NCBI GenBank assembly: GCA_015657535.1
Contig: JADHZB010001247.1
Location: 1,196-23,713 of the forward strand
From: Nephromyces sp. MM_2019
Lineage: Eukaryota > Apicomplexa > Aconoidasida > Nephromycida
DNA: 22,518 nucleotides
Reading direction: 5' to 3'
Position numbers and translations under genes: made by a program. Position 1 is the first letter of the stretch; every line of letters starts with the position of its first letter. Of this stretch, positions 1 to 8,558 are shown piece by piece. Below the pieces are notes generated by a model. It was not told the origin of the DNA, did not search any database, and saw only the letters and a program-made list of their open reading frames with translations.

Positions 1-88
<88 letters not shown>
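1..88. repeat. (CA)n microsatellite
   Basis: An essentially pure AC dinucleotide tract of 88 bases opens the window and ends at the splice donor of the minus-strand exon beside it. Read on that gene's strand it is a (TG)n tract at the very start of an intron. Length in the living genome is uncertain, because the window edge cuts it. Confidence 0.97.
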
Positions 89-91
<3 letters not shown>

Positions 92-92
92 C

Positions 93-203
93 CTGTTTTT
101 TGAGTATGTTTTTGGCAGTAACTGGTTTGAGTTTTCTCAATGCTTTGATGTCTAAAAGGGCCTTTTGAACATCCTCTGTGGCTAAGGCTGATAATTCAGA
201 CAT
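93..203 (-). CDS. first coding exon of an unidentified gene (5' partial)
   Basis: On the minus strand an ATG at 203-201 opens 37 codons that end in a CAG codon at 95-93, followed at once by a GTAGGT donor (92-87). The exon is phase 0 and the rest of the gene lies left of the window. The peptide begins MSELSALATEDVQKALLDIK and ends in a basic stretch with KLKPVTAKNILKKQ. It is rich in Lys, Leu and Ala, is probably helical, and has no signal peptide or membrane segment. An in-frame TAA eight codons upstream supports this start. The composition is normal-complexity and unlike the CA/TG surroundings, and the donor is good, so I believe the exon is real. I do not recognise the family and assign no function. 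The intron begins in the (TG)n tract. Confidence 0.6.
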
Positions 204-3200
204 TGTGTGTAATTCTGTTTTGTATTAACAACACATTTAGACGTTAATTATTTACCCCAAAAATAAGGGGCCAACAAATATTTGGGGGTGTGTGTGTGTG
301 TATATAAGTTGAATCAAACGAAAAAAAAAACTTTATAAGGAGTTATGTAGATCAATCAATTCAAATGAAATGAGTTGTGGTGTGTGTGTGTGTGTATTTG
401 TGCGTAATTGATGGATGATATGTGTATCTATGTGTGTAGGGATAGGTGGTGTGTGTGTGTATATGTTGGGAGATAGGAGGGGGGGAGTTGAATGTTGATT
501 TATATACGAGTATGAGTAATATTAAGTTATATGCACATATTTGTGTTTGTTATGTGTGATTGTGTGGTAGATTATGATTTTGTGTGTTTAGATTGTGTGT
601 GTGTGTGGGTATTATTTATGTGGATGTATAGGTAGATTGTATGTAAAATTGTAAAAGCATATGTAAATAGTGTGTGTAGTATATATGTTTGTCTATGTGT
701 ATATGTAGAGTGTGTGAGTAGGGGGCGGGTATAAGGGTTTGTGTACACAGAGTGTGTGTGTAGAGCGGGGGATTGGGTATATAAAGTGTGTGTGTAGAGT
801 GTGTGTATATATGTAGGGTGGGTGTGTTGTATAGTGTGTGTATGAGAGTATAGTGAATGTGTGTGTGTGTGTTATGCATACTTTTCTTTTTCTAGTAAAT
901 CTCCCACAATTTATGTAGGCCACTTTTATAATTCACTGGAAAGGGCTTAAGTTGATTTACCCTTATAAATCTTCACGATTCACATCTACATATTATATTA
1001 TTTTACACACACATGATTATAGTCCCAATCATTAACTTATTGATTGTAAACTAAATTCAACTTTTCCCAAGTGTGTGTATTGTATACTTTTGGTTTCCAT
1101 GCAAGAATTAAAAATGTATAATTAAATAAACACTATATATATCCACATATTTAACTAACAAATCATAAATACACACACATTACATAAACAGATAGAGCAC
1201 ACCTAGTTATTATATACACACACCCATTCAAACACTTTTATCTCACACACCCACAAACAGTTTATATATATCAATTCATACACACAATTAATCTATAAAC
1301 AACTACTCAAGCAATCGCAATGAAGCTAACATAGACTAATTCATCACATAGACATCAACTCACACATACTTAAGCCTTAAAATATACCAACTCACACACT
1401 TTCAAACACACCAATACATAAAATTTTCGTGAATAAATCTAATTTGAAGTAAACTTTTAAATCCCACAAACTCAATAACTTAGAACTATCGAATTTTAAT
1501 AAATTTGGGTTAAATTTTTTGAAAAACAAAATAAATTTATATAAAATTTATTTCACAGGTTTGTGTAAACAGTATATATATGTGTATAGTGTGTATGTGT
1601 TTAATGTATATGTATGAATAATGTTTTTGTGTGTGTAATATTTTTTGTACATATAATATATAACATAGGTTTATATTATTATTGTGTGTATAATGCAATG
1701 TTTATTTAAAATCTGTTTTATGTGTGTAATGTATATGTGTAAATATTTAGCATAGGTTTAATGCATAGTTGAGCATGTATGTACATTATATACTAATAAT
1801 TAATTATGTAGGTTTATGTGTATAATATAGTCAGTGTGTAATTATTTATATATTTATTTGATTTGTAAAAAATAATAAGAATGTGTATTAATATCAATTT
1901 ATTTGATGATATCTAATCTTAAATAGGCATTATAGATTTATAATGATAGTTATAAATTATATAGATTTGAAGTCTGTGTGTATATAAAAAACGTCTAAGT
2001 GATGATTTAATCTTCATTTTTTGTTATACTACATACAAATTTTTGGAGTTCATTAATAAGTATAATTATAAGTAAAGTTGGACTTTTATATATATCACGG
2101 TTACTTAGAAAATTAGCAGAATAACACACACAAAAATTTAATTTGACTTTTGTTTTGATTTTGATACACACACTTAGATTGTGTAGATACTTTATTTGCG
2201 CCAATGTGTGTTTAATTTTGGCTTGAAATTTGTATAAAATTTCAGTGCATTTTGGATGAAAGTATTTTTTACTTTCATTGAATTTGGAGTATAATTTAAA
2301 TTTTTTTTCGGTGAAATTTGTGTGTTTTTTTAATGATATTTGTGTGTAACTTTGGATGATATTTGTAGGTGTTTTTAATGAGTTTTGAATTGAATTTGTG
2401 GGTATGGTAATTTTAACTTCATAAATTTATTTTCATTTCTGTTAAAGCATACATAATTAATTCAATGGAATCAACGTAAGTTAATTGTATTTCATGAATA
2501 ATAGTAATTAATCTTATGATCAGCTACTTAATATTCATATTATAAAATTACACCAACATAGATATATACACATATACATAATGCATTCACACATATACAT
2601 ATTTGTATAATGTATACATTTATATACACATATATATAATGTATAACACACATTGGCATATTTATATAATTTATACACGCATATACATATTTGCATAATG
2701 TTTACACACAGGTATATATATATAAGCATAACAAAAGCACAAATATATTATAGATATATAAATATATACATAGATATATAGACTGATATATATAGACGTA
2801 TATATATAAACATACATAACAGTTTTTTTTGGAGATTAAATTGAGTAATGAAATTAAATTAATATACAACTACTCAGAGTAATAATATCTCTCATATGAT
2901 TAAAAATTAATTATAAATTTGAGGTGTAAAACTGGTTAATAAAATTATATGTAAAAATTATACACATTAAAAAGATATATATCAATAATTATATCTTGAT
3001 TATACTTAACATAAGAAAAAATATTTTTAGACGAATTTACACATTATAAATACAATATAAATATATTTATATTCATTAAAAATTCTAAAGTTGTTAGCCC
3101 AATCATATATGTATAGATAAATAAACAACATAATCTATGTATTTTTTATTGAATTTAGTTATAAACTTCAATTTCTGTTAAATTCAACATATTATATTTA

Positions 3201-3640
3201 TTGAAGAATGTCCTTTTATATTTTAAAAGGTAAAAACGAACACATTCTTTATTTTTCAAGTATATATATTTATATGTGCACCCACCCACCCACTCACCCA
3301 CACATACATACACACATCAACCTCACCAACTCAAAATACACATTAAAAACCCCATCCCAACACACACCCATCCATCACCCACAGCTATTCATAAGGTATA
3401 CTCTCAAACGCGCCAAATTTGGCGTATTGATTTACTCACACATACAAGACAAAGCACATAAACAAATCCTTCACTCACTCATCTCTTCCCCCGCACCTAA
3501 ACATATTCACCACCCAAAGATTTCCACTACTTAAACACCTCTATACACCTACACAAAAAAACACCCAACTTAGATAAATAAACACACTCATACACAAGCA
3601 CACTAAAAATTCATCAAAAAGAATTGAATTCTAAATTCTT
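204..3640. other. gene-poor region with alternating TG-rich and CA-rich blocks
   Basis: I see no supportable gene in this stretch. On the plus strand it is TG-rich at about 283-880, CA-rich at 950-1430, TG-rich at 1560-2420, CA/TA-rich at 2540-2830, plain AT-rich at 2830-3260 and CA-rich at 3270-3610. The apparent reading frames here are strings of Thr/His or Cys/Val that follow from the dinucleotide repeats. A normal-complexity island at about 883-985 may be an upstream region or a small exon (see findings). Promoters of the minus-strand gene at 203 and of the plus-strand gene at 3745 must lie here, but I can place no core element with confidence. Confidence 0.7.
3411..3424. promoter_or_regulatory. 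14-bp perfect palindrome CGCCAAATTTGGCG
   Basis: The sequence CGCCAAATTTGGCG is its own reverse complement and sits about 320 bases upstream of the START-domain gene's ATG. It is CpG-containing and GC-rich at its ends in an otherwise CA-rich, CpG-poor stretch. Each half resembles an E2F-type TTTGGCG core, but I do not claim an E2F protein. It could equally be a site for another dimeric DNA-binding protein, or chance. Confidence 0.35.
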
Positions 3641-3648
3641 TTAATATA

Positions 3649-3714
3649 ATGTATAAATTGAAGATGGCCCCTAACAAGATCCTGTATTGGGACCCAATTA
3701 TACACATGTTTTGA
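3649..3714 (+). promoter_or_regulatory. upstream ORF before the START-domain gene
   Basis: An ATG at 3649 and a second at 3664 (context AAGATGG, a purine at -3 and G at +4) open a 21-codon frame ending in TGA at 3712-3714. It is exactly in frame with the main ATG at 3745, with only this one TGA between them. The peptide includes MAPNKILYWDPIIHMF. The segment is of normal complexity, unlike the CA-rich DNA just upstream. It may be a translated regulatory upstream ORF in the 5' leader, or a former N-terminal extension interrupted by the TGA. Confidence 0.4.
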
Positions 3715-3744
3715 TCTCTTGGTAGTCATATTTTTACACATATA

Positions 3745-6700
3745 ATGGATTTTGGAAACTTGCCAACACCATATAAAGAAGGTGTTATCCACACAAAGTC
3801 AACATGTCACCCAAATGGTTTGTACTTTCAAATACCTCCATTTTCTGACAAAAGGAAGTTAACCCTCCCCCAAGTCCCACAAATAACCATATCAGATATC
3901 AATTCAGAGCCTGCGCACCTCACGGTTGAAACTGGAGAGACACACAAACCTTACACACCTGGGCATCATGGGGTAGATGTGGGGAGTATTTTGCAGTGGG
4001 AAAATGTATACATACAAAGTGGTGTGATGACTAGTAAGGGTTTGTGTGTGGGTGATGGAGAGGCAAATATCAACAAAATTAAAGATACAAGTCCTTTACA
4101 GAAACCACCGCAACAATCTCATGATGAACTTTCATCTGAGACAGAAGAGGATGATATGTATCTACACAGTTATGATCCACTTAAACAACCAACTAAAGAA
4201 TATCTAAAATCACTGATTGATAATCAACTAAATATAATTTTTCATCATTTGGAAGATAAACGTTTGTTTAAGGCTATGGGATATTACCAAGAACTAGAAT
4301 TCTTAATAAAACAACTTATTGATAAATTCAAACTCAATGAACTCCAATCCAATGAGGCCTCTACACACATATCTCACAACCTGTCACCTATAAATGCACC
4401 TCTGAATGCCAATACACACATATCTTATGAACAACAATCTATATACACATCTAATAAACCCTCAGAGAATTCATACACTGAACCCTGTACAAAATCACAT
4501 AATGAAACACCTATAGTCACACCCACTGAAGCCACACACTTAATATCATTTTGTCAATCACAACTCGATTCACTCAATAAAAATATTACTCTCAGAACAT
4601 TGAAAATTAATCATGATGTCTCCATTAGAGTATTAGAGGCATTTAGCTTAGAACACCTCAAACCACACTATGAATTTTCTGCACACACAGACCCTTTTTA
4701 TTACACACGAGCATTTAATAAAATACTAAGTGAAGAAATTGAAGCCCTAGATAGAAAATTTAGGCAATCAAGGAGCGAAAAACTTATGGAGCTCTCGAGC
4801 CCTGGTACGTGAATGTGTGTGTGTAGAGTAGAGGCCCAGGGGGGAGTATCGTTTAAAATTAGGTGTGTATGTGTAAAGGAAAGGGCTTATGCGTGCATTT
4901 TTGAATTGGGTATGTGTAGAATAAAGGTTTAAGGTGTGCATATCTGAGTTGGGTATGTGTAGACTAAAGGGTTAATGGGTACATATTTGAGTTGGGTATG
5001 TGTAGACTAAAGGGTTAATGGGTACATATCTGAGTTGTGTATATCCATGTGTATTAATAAATGATTAGAGGGATGCATACAGCATTTAATTGAATGTTTG
5101 TATGTATAATGTTGAGCTGGGTATGAGTGTAAAGTGGTAAATTAAATTTGTAGATGTATTTATAGGCAGCGGTGAGCTGACGTGTATACATACAAATCTT
5201 TATAGGTTTATACTACTATATCATTTTCTAAGTAGCTCTAATAAGATATATTTAGAATATATGTGACAATCTAATTCCTCCAATTTTTTAGAGATATTAT
5301 TATAAATGTCTAAAATTCGAAAATCTATAAAACATTAATAAATTTACACATCTTTTATTTTATTTTGAATTTTCTTTAGAAACGTGTGAAAGCCCCAAAA
5401 AATCAAATAAACATAGAAAACATCGCCATCTATTTCGTAGTTCAACCAGAGGCCAATTTAGAAAAGCGTCGTTGAAATTAAACACAAATGCTAAAACTCC
5501 AAAAAATGAATTGGATGGTTGGGCAAGGGATAAAGGTAAATTGATTAAGTGTGTGTGTTATGTGATGAGTTGAATGTGGGATGATTTTAATGTGTGTAAT
5601 ACGATAAACTAAAAGTGTGTTATATAATAATTTGAATGTATACAAGGTGATCAGCTAAATTGGTATGATTTGATTAATTTAATGCGTATGATTTGATAAA
5701 TGTTATGTGTTTTTGATTTGATACGTAATAAATATGTACCTATTTTGATAAATTAATCTTATTTTAGCCATATTTATATGCCTAATGTGTAAGAGTGTTT
5801 TTTTTAAAATTATGCTTGAGTATTATAAATTTATAATCATCATTGGACAGTAATTACATTACATTCTTATATATTAATACATACATTTATTTCCACATTT
5901 ATGTACACCTCTTAGAAACAACAATTCTTTTAATTTATTCTATATATAAGTATGCTTGTAAATACATATATATATATATATATGTTTATTAGAGAAATTT
6001 ATCGATATGGCATATAGATTAGAAAAAAATCTATCTATTAGTATAAGGGCCAGAGGGAAATTACCTTGTCCAATTATAAATTTACTCTCAATAATTAATG
6101 AGGTCGATCTTGCAGATCGTTGGGCCCCTTATCTAAAACATTGTGGATCAGTAGTAATGCTAGATAAAGCAACACAGGTTATACGCCAGGTAATACATTG
6201 AATTAACGCACAAATTGACAATCAATACTTAGTATCATTGGCTCTAATACTTTTTTTATTGCTTCATTTTACGTTTTATTTAAGTTTTTATATATTTCCA
6301 CCTTATCGGTTACACAATATAAATCAGAAATTACCTCAATTCATACACATTACATGTTTGCACACACACACATTATTACTTTATTCAACACCTAATTTAA
6401 GTTGACACACCTTTTTCCTAACACCTGATGCCACACTCACTGCTTGTTTTCACACACACATCTTCACCTAATTTGGACTCTTTATATCCAAAATCACATA
6501 ATATCCATTCTATTAACACTTATGTTACCAATTCCACTCAAACATGCACCTATTCCCCAGGTGTTTGATTACCCATTGATTGGAAATAAGGAGTCTGTAT
6601 CATATGCCTATGCAGTGAATTGTTTGCAAGAATTTGGGTGTATAATGTTGTTTAGTGTTGACCCACCAGAGAATGAATTATCTACAGTCAACATAACCAT

Positions 6701-7073
6701 CGATCCACCCAAGAAAAAAAATAGTAGGATTAAGTGTGCAGATTTATGTTTCATAATATACCCTAGGAAATTAGGGCAAAAATCTTTACTAGAGTTATAT
6801 ACCAATTTTTATCATGGGATGAGTCTCATTCCGGGTAGATTGGTTGCATACTTAGTAAAAAAGTTGATAAGGTCAATGTTTGTATCCATTGTGAAAGTTA
6901 CAATGAGCTCTGAATCAAGTATATTTGCCGAACGTATCAAACAAAATCCAGAATTTTATCAATGGCTTGAACATTTGATTGAACATTTTTACTTACATGA
7001 TCAAGATGAAACACACGCACAGATTGAAAACATGAGTTTGTGCAGTTATGAAGATGAACACCAACTTGAATGA
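3745..7073 (+). CDS. START-type lipid-binding domain protein, four exons, 641 aa
   Basis: Exons at 3745-4804, 5380-5535, 5993-6189 and 6561-7073 join in frame. Their GT..AG introns are 575, 457 and 371 bases (donors GTACGT, GTAAAT, GTAATA; acceptors CTTTAG, TTATTAG, CCCCAG). Residues 1-353 are an acidic, Ser/Thr/Asn/His-rich region with two probably helical segments, at about 150-205 and 260-350. Residues 354-400 are a basic linker. Residues about 400-620 match the pattern of START (StAR-related lipid transfer) domains: a DGW motif, then SISIRARGKLPCPIINLLSIINEVDLADRWAPYL, then VFDYPLIGNKESVSYAYAVN, alternating strands, and a long C-terminal helix containing LIPGRLVAYLVKKLIRSMF. START domains form a hydrophobic cavity for a lipid or sterol. 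The ligand cannot be read from sequence. There is no signal peptide or membrane segment. The start follows the upstream ORF's in-frame TGA. Exon joins agree with reading phase throughout, so the model is firm; an extra 5' exon remains possible. Confidence 0.8.
4859..5046 (+). repeat. 43-bp tandem repeat in intron 1 of the START-domain gene
   Basis: The unit begins TGAGTTGGGTATGTGTAGAC and repeats with an exact 43-base period at 4902, 4945 and 4988. A partial copy starts at 5031 and a diverged copy lies upstream at about 4859-4901. Copies at 4945 and 4988 are nearly identical, suggesting recent duplication or homogenisation. It is TG-rich on the sense strand. Confidence 0.9.
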
Positions 7074-7470
7074 TGAACCAAATAAATTATTTTTCAAAAC
7101 ATACCGTTGTCTCATTGTATTATCTTTAATTAAGCTAATTACTTTTTTTCAAACATTGGTAATGGTTATGAAACATTTTTTTGTAGACTTATGCTTCACT
7201 TTTATTAGTATACAATTTAAAATTTACGATATTATCTCTCCTATAGAATAATATGTTACTATATATTAATATTTCAATGTAAAATAAATTTTTATTGTAT
7301 ATACAAAAACTTATATGTGGAGTTACTTTGAAAAACAAATCTATGTCAATAGCTTTTGACTTTTGCATACTCATAATGAAATTTACAAATTATATATAAA
7401 TTACTTAAAATTATATGTGAGTACGTCAATTAATTTGTAAGTGTGTGTGTATTAATTTACATGTCTATAT
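7074..7470. other. 3' flank of the START-domain gene, no gene seen
   Basis: AT-rich sequence after the TGA at 7071-7073. Short open frames on both strands here are of AT-rich composition without splice or start support. Probable 3' UTR and spacer; I can place no polyadenylation signal with confidence. Confidence 0.5.
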
Positions 7471-7630
7471 AAGGGTAAATTAGCTTTTGCGACTGTGTTT
7501 GTGTATTAATTTGTGTGTATGTTCACTAGTTTTACTAGCGTCTTGAGTATAAGTGTAAATTAGCTTATGTGTCTGTGTGTGTGTATAAATTTGTGTCTAT
7601 GTTCACTAGCTTAGTAGCAATTTAAGTTTG
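7471..7630. repeat. two-copy 80-bp tandem repeat upstream of tRNA-Gln
   Basis: Copies start at 7471 (AAGGGTAAATTAGC) and 7551 (AAGTGTAAATTAGC) with an exact 80-base period, and share TATGTTCACTAG and CTAG/GTAG segments further in. A partial older copy lies at about 7441-7470. The array ends about 40 bases before the tRNA gene. Confidence 0.8.
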
Positions 7631-7670
7631 AATTGACTAGTCTATTTATGTTTGTCTTAAATTTTTATTA

Positions 7671-7742
7671 GGTTCTATGGTGTAGTGGTTAGCACTGGGG
7701 ACTCTGAATCCCCCGACCTGGGTTCAAATCCCAGTAGGACCT
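7671..7742 (+). tRNA. tRNA-Gln (anticodon CTG)
   Basis: The full cloverleaf is present. The acceptor stem GGTTCTA (7671-7677) pairs with TAGGACC (7735-7741) through one G-T wobble, and the discriminator is T. The anticodon stem GGGGA/TCCCC encloses the loop CTCTGAA with anticodon CTG, which reads CAG glutamine codons. The A box lies around TGTAGTGGTTA and the B box is GGTTCAAATCC at 7721-7731. There is no intron. A TTTT run at 7742-7745 is the likely polymerase III terminator. The gene closely resembles other eukaryotic nuclear tRNA-Gln genes. Confidence 0.97.
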
Positions 7743-7810
7743 TTTATTAACTTTTAATATATTTAGTTTACTTTACTACTTTAAAAGTATTTGTCTTATC
7801 TATTGTTTTG

Positions 7811-7996
7811 ACCTGTTAAGCCGTTTTGTATTGTTGAAGATAATGTTAAAAATATTTATCTTATATCATAGCTTATACAAGTATTTATTTAGTCGAGAAG
7901 GTTAAATTTAGTCATAATTCAATTTTTACTTGTTTTCACAAATTATCATTATCCATGTGAAAACTATGCGATGCGATTGCATAAACAAGTGTTGAT
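7811..7996. ncRNA. candidate structured RNA, copy A of a duplicated element
   Basis: First copy of a diverged direct duplication, offset by 209 bases from copy B. It contains AAGCCGTTTTGT, a potential hairpin AAGATAA/TTATCTT (7837-7843 with 7856-7862), an AATTTTT run at 7921-7927 and a perfect 9-bp hairpin GTTTTCACA/TGTGAAAAC (7932-7940 with 7956-7964). It ends with AAACAAGTGTTGATT. There is no sustained reading frame. The AATTTTT run followed by a 3' hairpin recalls an Sm-site snRNA layout, but this is only an analogy and no known RNA family is recognised. The strand is unproven; the hairpins fold on either strand. It could instead be a duplicated spacer. Confidence 0.4.
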
Positions 7997-8019
7997 TATG
8001 CATTAATATTTTACCTTTA

Positions 8020-8213
8020 CCCTATCAAGCCGTTTTGTGTTGTTACAGATAATTATAAAGGTATCTATCTTATGTTGTACCATATACATATTTTTATTGG
8101 CTGAGGAGAAAAGATTTATTCATAATTAAATTTTTCATTCCATTAATCTTTTAAGTTTTCAAATATTTTCATCCATTTGAAAACTATGTGATTGCGACAA
8201 ACAAGTGTTGATT
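8020..8213. ncRNA. candidate structured RNA, copy B of a duplicated element
   Basis: Second copy, roughly three-quarters identical to copy A by eye. It keeps CAAGCCGTTTTGT, AGATAAT, TCTTAT, TTCATAATTAAATTTTT and the terminal AAACAAGTGTTGATT. Its main hairpin is a perfect 10-bp stem GTTTTCAAAT/ATTTGAAAAC (8155-8164 with 8175-8184). At the eighth pair, copy A has C-G and copy B has A-T, so both sides changed while pairing was kept. The smaller upstream stem is reduced to AGATA/TATCT (8047-8051 with 8066-8070). It lies between two polymerase III genes. Confidence 0.4.
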
Positions 8214-8478
8214 TAATGTTTTTAAAAAACTACATAACCTTAGTTTTACTAAAATTACACATTTTAGTAAAAGAAATTTTCGAATTTGTTATTTTAAACG
8301 ATATAGTCCACATTGGTCATACCACCTATCTAAAATTAGTATGCTAGCATCTACATAGATAATACAATTTTTCAAAAACAAATCTTCTTACTGTCTTTGT
8401 AGCGACACAAATAAAATTAGGCTTTATAACAGAGAAAAAATCATTAGTTGCTTATTATAAAAACTCAAATATTTTAAC

Positions 8479-8558
8479 TGACAGAAGTGGGATTCGAACC
8501 CACGCCCGTGAAGACCGCGGCCTGAACGCGGCGCCTTAGACCACTCGGCCATCCTGTC
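8479..8558 (-). tRNA. tRNA-Leu (anticodon CAG)
   Basis: Read on the minus strand, the acceptor stem GACAGGA pairs with TTCTGTC through one G-T wobble, and the discriminator is A, as expected for leucine. The anticodon stem CCGCG/CGCGG holds the loop TTCAGGC with anticodon CAG, reading CTG leucine codons. The long variable arm typical of class II tRNAs is present, and the T arm is TGGGTTCGAATCCCA. There is no intron. A run of five T on the minus strand (8463-8459) about 16 bases downstream is the likely terminator. It is convergent with tRNA-Gln, 736 bases apart. Confidence 0.97.

Noticed and set aside
3208..3534. 108-codon plus-strand frame upstream of the START gene
   Set aside because: Thr/His/Pro-rich composition from CA repeats, with no splice link in frame to the gene at 3745.
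7811..8213. U1, U2, U5 or U6 snRNA identity for the duplicated element
   Set aside because: Short similarities (TTACCT, GTATCT, GCCGTTTTG) do not extend to the invariant motifs of these RNAs; only the Sm-like run plus hairpin layout remains as an analogy.
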